From Hallella seregens ATCC 51272 (lineage in GTDB: Bacteria; Bacteroidota; Bacteroidia; Bacteroidales; Bacteroidaceae), in assembly GCF_000518545.1 (NCBI RefSeq), contig NZ_JADU01000024.1, forward strand, positions 1 through 64,000: a stretch of DNA of 64,000 nt. Direction: 5' to 3'. A program made the translations under genes and the position numbers. Shown here one piece after another: positions 26,956 through 36,641 of the stretch (positions within the stretch are counted from its first letter, which is position 1; each line of letters opens with the position of its first letter). The notes below the pieces were generated by a model. It saw nothing but the letters and a program-made list of their open reading frames with translations, searched no databases and was not told the origin of the DNA.

Positions 26956-28577
26956 ATGACTCAACAAATTCAGAAAACACTTAGAGACTCGGCCGCATTC
27001 CGATGGACGGCCCTGTTGCTTCTGGCACTGGCCATGTTCTGTGCCTACATCTTCGTCGACATCCTCTCGCCCATCAAGGATTTGATGCTCACCGAACGCG
27101 GCTGGGACTCCACGGCTTTCGGTACCATGCAGGGCTCCGAAACGTTTCTCAACGTGTTTGTCTTCTTTCTCATCTTTGCAGGAATCATCCTCGACAAGAT
27201 GGGAGTGCGCTTCACTGCCGTACTCTCCGGCATGGTCATGCTCCTTGGTGCCTGTATCAAGTACTACGCCGTCAGCGAAAGCTTCATTGGCAGTCCGCTC
27301 GAAGCATGGTTTACCAACCACCTCAACCATATCCCCATCTTCGAGCAGCTGGGCGTATCGCCTTTCTATGAAGGTATGCCGGCTTCGGCCAAACTGGCAG
27401 CCTGCGGCTTTATGATTTTTGGCTGTGGCACAGAGATGGGCGGCATCACCGTATCACGCGGTATCGTGAAGTGGTTTAAAGGCCGTGAGATGGCTCTGGC
27501 CATGGGGTCCGAGATGGCCTTGGCTCGTCTGGGTGTGGCCACTTGCATGATTTTTTCCCGTTCTTTGCCAAGTTCGGCGGCCACGTAGACGTTTCACGCT
27601 CTGTGGCTTTTGGCGTGGTGCTGCTCTGCATTGCCCTTATGATGCTGGTGATTTATTTCTTCATGGACAAGAAACTCGATGCGCAGACCGGTGAAGCGGA
27701 AGAGAAGGACGACCCTTTCAAAATCAGCGACTTGGGACAAATTCTCACCAGCAGCGGCTTCTGGCTTGTATCATTGCTCTGCGTGCTCTACTATTCGGCT
27801 ATCTTCCCTTTCCAGAAATATGCCGTGAACATGCTTCAGTGCAACCTGACTTTTACCGAGGTTCCGGCAGATTCTTTCTGGGCCTCAACTTCGGTAACTA
27901 TCATCCAGTATGGCATTATGCTGCTTGTGGCCGTGACTGCGTTCATGTTTAACTTCATGAAAAACAAGTCCGTGAAGTATGGTATGCTCTGCCTCTCCAT
28001 TGTATCGCTCGTTGCCTATTGTTATATGGGCTACATGCGCCAGTCGGCCGAGTCGGTCTTTGCCGTATTCCCCTTGCTCGCCGTGGGCATCACTCCCATC
28101 TTGGGCAACTATGTTGACCATAAGGGCAAGGCCGCTTCCATGCTCGTGTTGGGTTCGCTCCTGCTCATTGCATGTCATCTCACCTTTGCTTTCATCCTGC
28201 CGCTGTTCAAGGAGAGCCAGGCCGGCGGAGTGGTCGTGGCCTACCTCACCATCCTTGTCCTCGGCTCTTCGTTCTCTCTTGTGCCTGCCTCCCTGTGGCC
28301 CAGCGTGCCCAAACTTGTCGATGCCAAGATTATAGGCTCGGCCTATGCCCTGATTTTCTGGATTCAGAATATCGGCCTATGGCTCTTCCCGCTACTTATT
28401 GGCAAGGTGCTCGACCAGACCAATCCCGGCATCATTGATGCCACACAGCTCGACTACACAGCACCGCTCATCATGCTTGCAGGTCTTGGCGTGGCTGCAT
28501 TGGTCATCGGCCTTATCCTCAAGGTGGTCGACAAGAAGAAAGGACTCGGACTTGAAGAGCCCAACATCAAGGCTTAA
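26956..28577 (+). pseudogene. MFS transporter, interrupted by a single-base frameshift at a T-run
   Basis: The gene starts at 26956 (MTQQIQKTLRDSAAFRWTA) and reads as a 12-helix MFS transporter, but the frame is lost at the T-run 27551-27556. After it, the frame one base back restores FFPFFAKFGGHVDVSRS and continues to 28577. Seven T instead of six would give an uninterrupted protein of about 540 residues with MIFFPFFAKF at the join. It is a paralogue of the next gene: both keep WD/VD-ILSPI or IVSPI in helix 1, a D-K-x-G loop, and a C-terminal KKGLGLEEPN/KKGYGLQKAN tail. Either it is a recent pseudogene, a phase-variable gene, or a sequencing error. Substrate could be dipeptides, inferred from the adjacent peptidase. 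Confidence 0.8.
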
Positions 28578-28587
28578 CCATCACCAT

Positions 28588-28616
28588 CGGACGTATGCCA
28601 TGACGGCATGCGTCCG
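28588..28616 (+). terminator. Hairpin between the two MFS genes
   Basis: CGGACGTATGCC pairs with GGCATGCGTCCG (one G-T pair), loop ATGAC, followed by TTCGTTATTCCCC. The T-run is weak, so it may attenuate readthrough into the second transporter rather than stop it. Confidence 0.45.
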
Positions 28617-28641
28617 TTCGTTATTCCCCCTTTCCCATACC

Positions 28642-30048
28642 ATGAACACCACAGCAGACTGCCGTCCCGCCCTGCCATCAGCATCACGAAAGACGCGATG
28701 GACGGTACTTTTCCTTGTTGCCACGGTCATGATGGCCGGTTACGTCTTCTGGGATATTGTTTCCCCTATCTCCACTTCACTCAGAATGCCCGTCAATGAG
28801 GGTGGCATGGGTTGGACCCAAGCTGAATATGGATTCTATGCCGGCAGCTATTCGTTTTTCAATGTCTTCCTTTTGATGCTCTTCCTCGGAGGAATTCTTA
28901 TTGACAAATATGGCATCTGCTTTGCCGGACTGTTGGCCACAGGGGCCATGCTGACCGGTGCTGCCATCAATTTTTATGCCATCCGATACATGGATCCACA
29001 CCATATCATTCTCACCCACGTCAGTTTCTTCGGGCTTGTTCCTGCCCAAATCAAGGCGCAGGTGCTGGCCGCCTCCTTGGGCTTTGGACTCTTCGGAGTA
29101 GGGTGCGACATCACGGGCATCACCGTATCCAAGGTGATCACCAAGTGGTTCACGGGGTACGAGTTGGCCTCTGCCATGGGCATTCAAGTGGCTATGGCCC
29201 GACTGGGCACGGCATCGGCACTGAGTTTCAGTCCGCTCATTGCAGAGAAGTGGGGCATTTCGTCGCCGATATTGGTAGGCGTGGGCGTACTGCTCATCGG
29301 ATTTCTGCTCTTTGCAAGTTACACCTTGATGAACCGGAACTACAACCAAAGAGCCCAAGCCACCCACACCGAAACATCCGTCGCCACTCGCCTCGCCAAA
29401 GACAGCTTCCGGTTTCGCGACCTCTTGCAAGTATTGCGCAATCCCGGTTTCTGGCTCATCGCCCTACTCTGTGTTTTCTTCTACAGTTCCATCCGTCCAT
29501 TCATGAAGTTTGCCACCGACCTCATGATTAGCAAATATGGTGTGCCCGAAACGACAGCAGGCTGGATAGTGGCCGTCATCCCTTATGGCACCATTGTGCT
29601 TACACCGCTTTTTGGAACCCTCTACGATCGTCTGGGCAGGGGTGTTCAACTCATGTTCGCGGGCTGCATCGTCCTTACCCTATGCCACATCGGCCTGGCT
29701 ATCCCCGCCATACACAACACTGGATTCGCACTATTCATCATGGTGCTCATCGGCATTTCATTCTCTCTGGTACCCTCAGCCCTATGGCCAAGCGTGCCCA
29801 AAATTGTTCCCATCAAGATGCTGGGCTCTGCCTACTCCATTATCTATTACATCCAAAACATTGGCCTTGCACTTGTACCTATGCTCATTGGCCGGCTGAA
29901 CGACATTGACGCCAGCTATACCACCAGCCTGTCGGTTTTCGCTTGCTTTGCCGGGGGCGGAGTATTACTGTCGCTCGCCCTCTTCGCCATCGACCGAAAG
30001 AAAGGCTACGGCTTGCAGAAAGCCAACTTCAAAAATAGTTTCTCATAG
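28642..30048 (+). CDS. MFS transporter, paralogue of the preceding gene
   Basis: A 468-residue transporter with about 12 hydrophobic segments. The start region reads TRWTVLFLVATVMMAGYVFWD and leads to the helix 2-3 loop GGILIDKYG; DRLGRGVQLMFAG is the equivalent loop in the second half. It ends in DRKKGYGLQKANF, matching the tail of its neighbour. The ATG at 28642 gives a normal N-terminus; upstream frame extension overlaps the previous gene and is not conserved-looking. With the DPP5-like peptidase upstream, import of dipeptides or another peptide product is plausible (some MFS proteins, such as MFSD1, carry dipeptides), but the substrate is unproven. Confidence 0.8.
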   Translation: MNTTADCRPALPSASRKTRWTVLFLVATVMMAGYVFWDIVSPISTSLRMPVNEGGMGWTQAEYGFYAGSYSFFNVFLLMLFLGGILIDKYGICFAGLLATGAMLTGAAINFYAIRYMDPHHIILTHVSFFGLVPAQIKAQVLAASLGFGLFGVGCDITGITVSKVITKWFTGYELASAMGIQVAMARLGTASALSFSPLIAEKWGISSPILVGVGVLLIGFLLFASYTLMNRNYNQRAQATHTETSVATRLAKDSFRFRDLLQVLRNPGFWLIALLCVFFYSSIRPFMKFATDLMISKYGVPETTAGWIVAVIPYGTIVLTPLFGTLYDRLGRGVQLMFAGCIVLTLCHIGLAIPAIHNTGFALFIMVLIGISFSLVPSALWPSVPKIVPIKMLGSAYSIIYYIQNIGLALVPMLIGRLNDIDASYTTSLSVFACFAGGGVLLSLALFAIDRKKGYGLQKANFKNSFS

Positions 30049-30060
30049 GCCATTTACATA

Positions 30061-30245
30061 AAAAACGAACTGGGAAAGACTAAAAAGTCGTCGTTTAGAG
30101 AAAAAACGGACTGGGAAAGGTTAAAAAGTTGCTGTTTTGAAAAAAACGGACTGGGAAAGGCTAAAAAAGTCGTCGTTTTGAGAAAAAACGGACTGGGAAA
30201 GGCCAAAAAGTCGCTGGTTCGAGAAAAAATGAACTGGGAACGGCC
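30061..30245. repeat. Second tandem array of about 41 bp units
   Basis: Four full units and a partial one. The cytosine of AAAAACG, or its equivalent T in the last unit, falls at 30066, 30107, 30147, 30189 and 30230, so spacings are 41, 40, 42 and 41 bp. A typical unit reads AAAAACGGACTGGGAAAGGC, then TAAAAAGTCGTCGTTTTGAG. Most units contain GACTAAAAAGTC-like or GGCNAAAAAGTC inverted elements. It lies between the convergent second MFS gene and mfd. Copies are more diverged than in the 5275 array. Confidence 0.9.
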
Positions 30246-30246
30246 G

Positions 30247-33200
30247 TCAATTCGTCATTTCCTGCCGCTCCATGGCCCGCAACACCGCAACCGCCTCTGA
30301 AACAGAGGAAACTGAAGTGATGTGGATGAGCCGACGGCCATGGGCATCCTTGAAGTTGCAGCGTCGAGGATTGGCCATGACATAGCGGATGATGCGGCCA
30401 AAAGTCTTGCTCTGATAGAAAGGACTGTCTTGATTGGAGACAAACTGCAAGTTCATCATGCCCTGACGCAAAATCACTTTCTCGCAGCCCAGCCGCTTGC
30501 CCACCCGACGCAGACTCACCACCTGCATCAGCTCCTCACCCTCGGGCGGCACGGGGCCAAAGCGGTCTACCAGCCGCTGACGGTAGGCCGCGAGGTCGTC
30601 GTCGGTCTCTATGTTGTCAAGTTCGCGATAAAGCAACATGCGCTCGCTGCTGCCCGGTACATAGGTGTCTGGATAGTACATTTCAAGATCGCTCTCCAAG
30701 GCACAGTCCTCCACAAACTCATTGCCCGACACCTCACGTCCCTGCCGGATGTCCTCGGCATAAAGCTCTCCAAACTCCTCATTCTTCAGTTCGGTCACGG
30801 CCTGGTTCAGGATTTTCTGATAGGTCTCGTAGCCCAGATCCTCCATGAATCCACTTTGTTCGGAACCCAACAGATTGCCTGCCCCGCGGATGTCGAGGTC
30901 CTGCATGGCCAGGTTGAAGCCACTGCCCAGCTCAGAAAATGTCTCCAGTGCCTCAAGCCGACGGCGTGCCTCGGGAGTAAGCACACTCTTGGGTGGAGCC
31001 AGCAGATAGCAGAAAGCCTTGCGGTTGCTCCGGCCCACACGTCCCCGCATCTGGTGCAAGTCAGACAGTCCGAAGTGGTTGGCTTGGTTAATGATAATGG
31101 TATTGGCGTTGGGAATGTCGATGCCATTCTCCACTATCGTGGTGGAAAGCAGCACGTCATAGTCGTAGTTGATGAAGCCCATGATGATCTTTTCCAGCTC
31201 TTCGGGCGGCATCTGCCCGTGCCCGATGGCCACGCGACAGTCGGGCACATACTTATGAATGAGTTCGGCTATCTCTCCAAGACCCGAGATACGGTTGCTC
31301 ACAAAGAACACTTGCCCGTTGCGGCTCATCTCGAAATTGATGGCATCGGCTATCACCTCATGGCCATAGGTGGCCAGTTCGGTGTGTATGGGGTAGCGGT
31401 TGGGCGGCGGCGTGCGCATGATGCTCATGTCCCGGGCTCCCATGAGCGAGAACTGCAATGTGCGAGGAATGGGCGTAGCCGACATGGTGATGGTGTCCAC
31501 ATTGGTCTTAAGCTTGCGCAGCTTCTCCTTGGTAGACACGCCGAACTTGTGCTCCTCGTCGATGATGAGCAGCCCCAAGTCGTGCCACTTCACAGCCTTT
31601 CCCAACAACTTGTGGGTACCCACAATGATGTCTATCTTGCCGGCTTCCAGATCTTCCGTCACCTGCTTGGTCTGTTTGGTGCTTCGGGCCCGCGTCAGAT
31701 AGTCCACGCGCACAGGAAAATCTTTCAGTCGGTCGCGGAAAGTCTGATAGTGCTGGAACGCCAGCACCGTGGTAGATACGAGCACTGCCACCTGCTTGGA
31801 ATCGTAGGCAGCCTTGAAAGCTGCGCGCACGGCTATCTCGGTTTTTCCGAATCCCACGTCGCCGCAAATGAGCCGATCCATCGGCTGCGCCCGTTCCATG
31901 TCGGCTTTCACGTCCTGTGTGGCTTTCAGCTGGTCGGGCGTATCCTCATAGAGGAAGCTCGCCTCCAGTTCATGCTGCATGAACGAGTCTGCACTGAAAG
32001 CGTATCCCCGCTCATGCCGGCGTTTGGCATAGAGCCGGATAAGGTCCCGCGCTATGTCCTTGATGCGCTTCTTGGTCTTCTCTTTCAGCCGTTCCCAAGC
32101 TCCTGTGCCCAATGTGCTGAGGCGCGGGGCCTCGCCGGCATCACTGCTCCGATACTTGGAAATCTTATAGAGCGAGTGAATGGAGACATCCACCTTGTCA
32201 TTGTTCTGATAGATAATGCGGATAACCTCTTGATAAGAGTCTCCCCCGGAAGTCCCTCCCCGGCCATCCCCAACAGCTATGGGCACGCGTACCAAGCCAC
32301 CAAATTTGCCGATACCGAAGTCTACATGCACAATGAAGTCACCAGGCTCCATCTCTTGCAGTTCTTTCATGGTGAGGGCCATCTTGCCGGCCCGTGCCTT
32401 GTCCGACTTGAGGTTGTACTTGTGGAACCGGTCGAAAATCTGATGATCGGTGAAGAAACATGTCCGCAGATCGTGGTCAGTAAACCCCTCGTGCACCGTC
32501 TTGTCCACGGGTGTGAAATCAATGCCCGACCGCTGCGCGTTGGCCAGCGACCGCTCCGGGTCGGCTCCCATCTCGTCGAAGATGTCCTTGAGCCGCTGTT
32601 GTTGTTTCCGGCTGTCGGCCAGAATATAGAGCTTGTAGCCTTGCAGGATAAAGTCTTCGAGCGATTGTCTCAGCAGGTTAAAGTTTTTATGGAATAACGG
32701 TTGCGGCGAAATATGGAAAGTAACGGCGGCCTCGGCCTCTCCTTTGCCAGCCATATCTGCTGCCGCAGACAGCAAAACCTGCTTGAATTTTTCTGATTCA
32801 TCCACAAACAGCGATGCCGGACACAGCACGCTTTCGCGTGTCATTTCCTTGCGGATGCGTGCCTGTTCCATCTCGGTTGCCCCCTCCATACGCTCGGTAA
32901 CAACCTGGCCGGAGAATCCTTCGTGGTAGATGCGGTCGATCACGTCACGCACATAGCCGAAATCCTTGGCCACCAACACAGCGTTCAGAGGCAGAAATTG
33001 CAGAAAGGGCACCCGCTCTGTGGCCAGCGCAGCCAGCTCGGGCACAATCTCAACTTCGGTCTTGCGGTCTTTGGACAGTTGGTCTTCCACGGAGAATGTG
33101 CGGATGGAATCAATCTCGTCACCGAAAAAATCTATGCGGAAAGGCAGCTCGCTGGAAAAAGAATACACGTCGATGATGCTGCCACGCACGGCAAACTGTC

Positions 33201-33747
33201 CGGGTTCATACACATAGTCTTTCTCCGTGAAGCCCAAATCGCGCAGCCGATGTTCCAAAGTGGTAATGTCGATTTGCTGTGCCGTCTTGAGAGAGATGCG
33301 CCGCTCGTCCAGATGGGTCTGCGAAACAACGAGTTCGGCAATGGCCTCGGGATGGCTCACGACGAACAGCCCGTGCCCAGCCAAACCTGCCGTCTGGGCA
33401 GCGGCCAGGGCTGCCAGCACCTCGGTGCGCAGTATCTCGTTGGCAGCATCGCGCTGGCCGTACTTCACGGCACGCCGGTAGCCCGATGGGAAAAAGAGAA
33501 CGGTATCCGCCTGCCCCGAACATTCCCGCAGGTCATTGTAGAAGTAGCCGGCCTCGTCGGCATCCTGAAGTATAAACAGGAACACATTCTTCGACTTGTC
33601 TGCCAAGGCAGAAAAAAATATGGGAGCCGAGGAAGCCACCAGTCCCTGCAGGGAGATGGTCTTCACCGTGTCGTCTCCCAACAACTTGACGAGGGCCCCG
33701 CTCTGCGGCAGCCCCCTGTATAATGTCTGTAAGTCTGTGATGTTCAT
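30247..33747 (-). CDS. mfd: Transcription-repair coupling factor Mfd
   Basis: Removes RNA polymerase stalled at DNA lesions and recruits UvrA. The 1166-residue protein shows the standard order: UvrB-like N-terminal region, the RNA-polymerase-interacting CarD/RID-like domain (about 490-570, with ELQEMEPGDFIVHVDFGIGK), a RecG-like translocase with Walker A GDVGFGKTE, DEEH and SATPIPRT, the helicase C region (GRVGRSNRKAFCYLL) and the TRCF C-terminal domain. The array ends one base after its stop codon. The glycosyltransferase gene upstream ends 24 bases before its ATG, suggesting cotranscription. Confidence 0.97.
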   Translation of the reverse strand: MNITDLQTLYRGLPQSGALVKLLGDDTVKTISLQGLVASSAPIFFSALADKSKNVFLFILQDADEAGYFYNDLRECSGQADTVLFFPSGYRRAVKYGQRDAANEILRTEVLAALAAAQTAGLAGHGLFVVSHPEAIAELVVSQTHLDERRISLKTAQQIDITTLEHRLRDLGFTEKDYVYEPGQFAVRGSIIDVYSFSSELPFRIDFFGDEIDSIRTFSVEDQLSKDRKTEVEIVPELAALATERVPFLQFLPLNAVLVAKDFGYVRDVIDRIYHEGFSGQVVTERMEGATEMEQARIRKEMTRESVLCPASLFVDESEKFKQVLLSAAADMAGKGEAEAAVTFHISPQPLFHKNFNLLRQSLEDFILQGYKLYILADSRKQQQRLKDIFDEMGADPERSLANAQRSGIDFTPVDKTVHEGFTDHDLRTCFFTDHQIFDRFHKYNLKSDKARAGKMALTMKELQEMEPGDFIVHVDFGIGKFGGLVRVPIAVGDGRGGTSGGDSYQEVIRIIYQNNDKVDVSIHSLYKISKYRSSDAGEAPRLSTLGTGAWERLKEKTKKRIKDIARDLIRLYAKRRHERGYAFSADSFMQHELEASFLYEDTPDQLKATQDVKADMERAQPMDRLICGDVGFGKTEIAVRAAFKAAYDSKQVAVLVSTTVLAFQHYQTFRDRLKDFPVRVDYLTRARSTKQTKQVTEDLEAGKIDIIVGTHKLLGKAVKWHDLGLLIIDEEHKFGVSTKEKLRKLKTNVDTITMSATPIPRTLQFSLMGARDMSIMRTPPPNRYPIHTELATYGHEVIADAINFEMSRNGQVFFVSNRISGLGEIAELIHKYVPDCRVAIGHGQMPPEELEKIIMGFINYDYDVLLSTTIVENGIDIPNANTIIINQANHFGLSDLHQMRGRVGRSNRKAFCYLLAPPKSVLTPEARRRLEALETFSELGSGFNLAMQDLDIRGAGNLLGSEQSGFMEDLGYETYQKILNQAVTELKNEEFGELYAEDIRQGREVSGNEFVEDCALESDLEMYYPDTYVPGSSERMLLYRELDNIETDDDLAAYRQRLVDRFGPVPPEGEELMQVVSLRRVGKRLGCEKVILRQGMMNLQFVSNQDSPFYQSKTFGRIIRYVMANPRRCNFKDAHGRRLIHITSVSSVSEAVAVLRAMERQEMTN

Positions 33748-33771
33748 ATCATCGGGCGTCTGTCTTCACGG

Positions 33772-34524
33772 CTATGCCCTGGGAAGCTGTGGATATTTGC
33801 GGAACCATCCGTCCAGCCGCAAACGCATCACGCCGAAGAATGCTTCGCTGAAGATTCCACCACTCATCTTGCTGGTGCCCTCCCTGCGGTTGACGAAAAC
33901 TACGGACACCTCTTTGATTTTAAAACCTATCTTGTAGGCCGTATATTTCATTTCTATCTGGAAGGCATAGCCTTTGAAACGGATTTTATCCAGCTCAATA
34001 GCCTCCAGCACACGACGACGATAGCACACGAAACCGGCCGTCGTGTCGTGCACGTCGAAGCCTGTCACCGTCTGTACGTATTGCGAAGCGAAGTAACTCA
34101 TCAAGACACGGCCGATAGGCCAATTCACCACATTGACCCCCGTCACATAGCGGGAGCCTACGGCCACGTCTGCCCCCTCGTCATGACAGGTGGCATAAAG
34201 CCGCGGCAGGTCAGCCGGGCTGTGGCTGAAGTCGGCGTCCATCTCAAAAACATACTCGTAGGCATGGGCCAACGCCCACTTGAACCCCGTGATATAGGCA
34301 GTGCCCAACCCTTGTTTGCCCGTCCGCTCAATGATGAAAAGGCGGTCGGCAAACTCTTGCTCCATCAGGCGGTGCACTATCTGTGCCGTGCCGTCTGGAC
34401 TGCCATCGTCGATGACCAGAACGTGGAAGCACTTATCCAGCGAGAAGACGGCGCGGACGATTTTCTCCACGTTCTCTTTCTCGTTATAGGTGGGTATAAT
34501 GATGATAGAGTCGCTTTCGTACAT
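33772..34524 (-). CDS. GT2 glycosyltransferase, polyprenyl-phosphate mannose synthase type
   Basis: A 250-residue soluble GT2 enzyme with IIIIPTYNEKENV, VIDDGSPDGT, the metal-binding DADFSHSP and the downstream segments SRYVTG and HDTTAGFVCYRR, which are the pattern of dolichol-phosphate mannose synthase (DPM1). Family members transfer mannose (or another sugar) from GDP to a polyprenyl phosphate, providing a lipid-linked donor for extracytoplasmic glycosyltransferases. There is no C-terminal membrane domain. In bacteria the lipid would be undecaprenyl phosphate; the sugar is not certain. The putative GT-C transferase at 5727 could use such a donor. The promoter is 25 bases upstream. Confidence 0.85.
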   Translation of the reverse strand: MYESDSIIIIPTYNEKENVEKIVRAVFSLDKCFHVLVIDDGSPDGTAQIVHRLMEQEFADRLFIIERTGKQGLGTAYITGFKWALAHAYEYVFEMDADFSHSPADLPRLYATCHDEGADVAVGSRYVTGVNVVNWPIGRVLMSYFASQYVQTVTGFDVHDTTAGFVCYRRRVLEAIELDKIRFKGYAFQIEMKYTAYKIGFKIKEVSVVFVNRREGTSKMSGGIFSEAFFGVMRLRLDGWFRKYPQLPRA

Positions 34525-34549
34525 AATGATATGAGTTTTCTGTGTGATG

Positions 34550-34557
34550 CAAAAGTA
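34550..34557 (-). promoter_or_regulatory. Promoter -7 element of the glycosyltransferase-mfd operon
   Basis: TACTTTTG on the minus strand, 25 bases before the ATG at 34524. Confidence 0.5.
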
Positions 34558-34617
34558 TAAAATAAATGGGAAAGAGCACTCGCGATGTCCATGTAATTTC
34601 GGAGAGGAAATGCTTTT

Positions 34618-35376
34618 TTATTGGTCTGGATTCTCCACGTAGCCCTGATACTCGGGCACCAGCCCGCCCATCACGGCCTCATAGCTGCGGTCTTTCAGAT
34701 GGTCGATGTTCTCACGCCCCTTACCGATGGGTTCCACCGGTTCGTGAATGGTGAGTCGAAGCCGGTGCCAAGTGCACCACTTGCCGTCCCGCATGCGGGG
34801 CATGACATTGAACGACCCATTGATGGTGAGCGGGCAGACGGGCAACTGCAACTCGTCGGCCAGCATGAACGCCCCCCGGCGGAAGAGTCCCATGTGGCCG
34901 GTAAAGGTGCGGGCACCCTCGGGAAACACCACAAGCGACATACCCTCGCGCAGGATTTCACTGGCCTGGTCGTAGGTCTCGCGCACCTTGGAAGGACCGC
35001 TGCGATCCACAAAGATGTGGTGGGCATACTGACAGGCAATACCGATGAAAGGCATTTTGCGCAGGGCTTTCTTCATCATCCACTTGAAGTTGCGGTTCAG
35101 GAAACCATAAATCAGGAAGATGTCGAACATGCCTTGATGGTTGGCCACGAAGACATACGACTGCCCGGGCCGCAGATGCTCGCGGCCCTCCACCTTGACC
35201 GGCAACAGCAGCAGCGTCACCGTGAGGCGCGACCACAGACGACCGGGATAATATCCCCAGACATGACCGTTGCCCAGAAAGCAACCCACCACCGTGGTAC
35301 AGGCCGTGAGAATCGTGGCCACCAGGAATATGGGCAGCACGATGAACAACTGATAAATGCGATAGAGATATTTCAT
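34618..35376 (-). CDS. plsC: 1-acyl-sn-glycerol-3-phosphate acyltransferase (PlsC family)
   Basis: Adds the second acyl chain to lysophosphatidic acid in phospholipid synthesis at the inner membrane. The 252-residue protein has an N-terminal hydrophobic segment (LFIVLPIFLVATILTACTTV), the catalytic NHQGMFD (HX4D, about residue 79), then FVDRSGPSKV and FPEGARTFTG. The ATG at 35376 overlaps the upstream phosphoesterase stop by four bases (ATGA), giving translational coupling; a longer upstream frame overlaps that gene and is a shadow. Paralogues for lysophospholipid or ornithine-lipid acylation exist in the family, so the exact acceptor is not certain. Confidence 0.88.
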   Translation of the reverse strand: MKYLYRIYQLFIVLPIFLVATILTACTTVVGCFLGNGHVWGYYPGRLWSRLTVTLLLLPVKVEGREHLRPGQSYVFVANHQGMFDIFLIYGFLNRNFKWMMKKALRKMPFIGIACQYAHHIFVDRSGPSKVRETYDQASEILREGMSLVVFPEGARTFTGHMGLFRRGAFMLADELQLPVCPLTINGSFNVMPRMRDGKWCTWHRLRLTIHEPVEPIGKGRENIDHLKDRSYEAVMGGLVPEYQGYVENPDQ

Positions 35377-36596
35377 GGTTTTGTTGTGTAAGTGTTTGCG
35401 GAGCGTGATTGGGGAGAACGGAGATGCCCGGCAGGTGCCGCCACGCGGTGCAGGGTGATGACAGCTATCTCGGGCGAGGCCCCAAAGCGGAAAGGAATGA
35501 GTCCGCCTATGCCGGCCGAAACATAGAGAGCACTGCCCCCGGACTGGTAGAGACCGAAGTCCTGATGGTAGTGCAGCTGGGTGGGACGCAGGCCGAACAG
35601 GGCAATCTGGCCGCCATGCACATGGCCGCTCAGGGTGAGCTGTACACGCTGGCTGGGCCTGATTTCGGCATCCCAAGCCTTAGGATTGTGTTGCAGCATC
35701 ACCACAAAGGCTCCTTTGCCCACGCCCTGCATGGTGCGCACGAAGTCAGAACTGTCGGGTTTCTCCCAATTTTGCTCGCCCGCCACCACGAGCGAGTCAC
35801 GCCCCCGACGAATGACGACATGCTCGTTGAGTAGCAATCGCCACCCACACTGCCGTTGCAAGGCAATGGTTTCAGCGCGGTTAGCAGCCTCAACAGCCGG
35901 TTCCTCGTCGGTATATTCGCTATAATCATGATTGCCCAACACCGAGACAACGCCGTCGCGGGCACGCAGCCCGGCCAGCATGGAAGCCACCGGGTGAATC
36001 TCGCGCGGCCGCATATTCTGCAAGTCGCCCGTAAAGGCAATGAGGTCGGGCTGCTGGGCATTGATGCTGTCCAGGTCGCGCTGCAGCAGTGGAAGCCGGC
36101 TCCCGGTGAACGTACCCACGTGGGCATCGGTGAACTGCACGATGCGGTAGCCGTCGAAAGCGGCAGGAAGGTCGTTGAAATACACGTCCACATGATTCAC
36201 TTCCAGCTTGCGCAGCCCTATCGTGGTTCCATAGCCAAGCATGTACCAGACACCAATCGTCAATCCAACAGCCACCAGATTGCCCCAGTTGCGGTAAGTG
36301 TGGCGCCATCGGCACCAGGCCAGGCCCAGTCCGGAGCACAGGGCAAAGAGTGCCTTGGGCACCACGACAAGCCCCAGGAGAAACAGATAAACGTTGATCC
36401 ACATGAGGTCGTCTGGCGCAAAATTGCGGATGGAGGCCAGTCCAACAGTGTAAGCCAGCATCAGCACACCGGGCAGCCACCAGGCCAACCGCCACCACCA
36501 CCGACGGGCAAAGCGGCGTTTCCAATAGTGCTGATCGAAATAAAGGTCGGGCAGCACAATGGCCAGAATGATGGGAATGAGGATGCGGGCTATCAA
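35373..36596 (-). CDS. Membrane-anchored calcineurin-like metallophosphoesterase
   Basis: A 407-residue protein with about four N-terminal hydrophobic segments followed by a metallophosphoesterase domain (from about 140). The metal-binding motifs are present: FTDAHVG, TGDLQN, LGNHDYSEY and SGHVHGGQ. It resembles YkuE/YaeI-type enzymes, some of which attack UDP-sugars or lipid pyrophosphates, so a membrane phosphate ester is a plausible substrate. The start is TTG at 36596; no in-frame ATG upstream gives the membrane segment. The stop overlaps plsC. Confidence 0.8.
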   Translation of the reverse strand: MIARILIPIILAIVLPDLYFDQHYWKRRFARRWWWRLAWWLPGVLMLAYTVGLASIRNFAPDDLMWINVYLFLLGLVVVPKALFALCSGLGLAWCRWRHTYRNWGNLVAVGLTIGVWYMLGYGTTIGLRKLEVNHVDVYFNDLPAAFDGYRIVQFTDAHVGTFTGSRLPLLQRDLDSINAQQPDLIAFTGDLQNMRPREIHPVASMLAGLRARDGVVSVLGNHDYSEYTDEEPAVEAANRAETIALQRQCGWRLLLNEHVVIRRGRDSLVVAGEQNWEKPDSSDFVRTMQGVGKGAFVVMLQHNPKAWDAEIRPSQRVQLTLSGHVHGGQIALFGLRPTQLHYHQDFGLYQSGGSALYVSAGIGGLIPFRFGASPEIAVITLHRVAAPAGHLRSPQSRSANTYTTKP

Positions 36597-36641
36597 GACA
36601 ACTTGGGGAATGAAAGGATGAAACGGGGAAAAGACACAAAC

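Noticed and set aside
30322..32697. A 791-codon plus-strand frame inside mfd
   Set aside because: mfd on the minus strand keeps all helicase and CarD-like motifs, while this frame has none.
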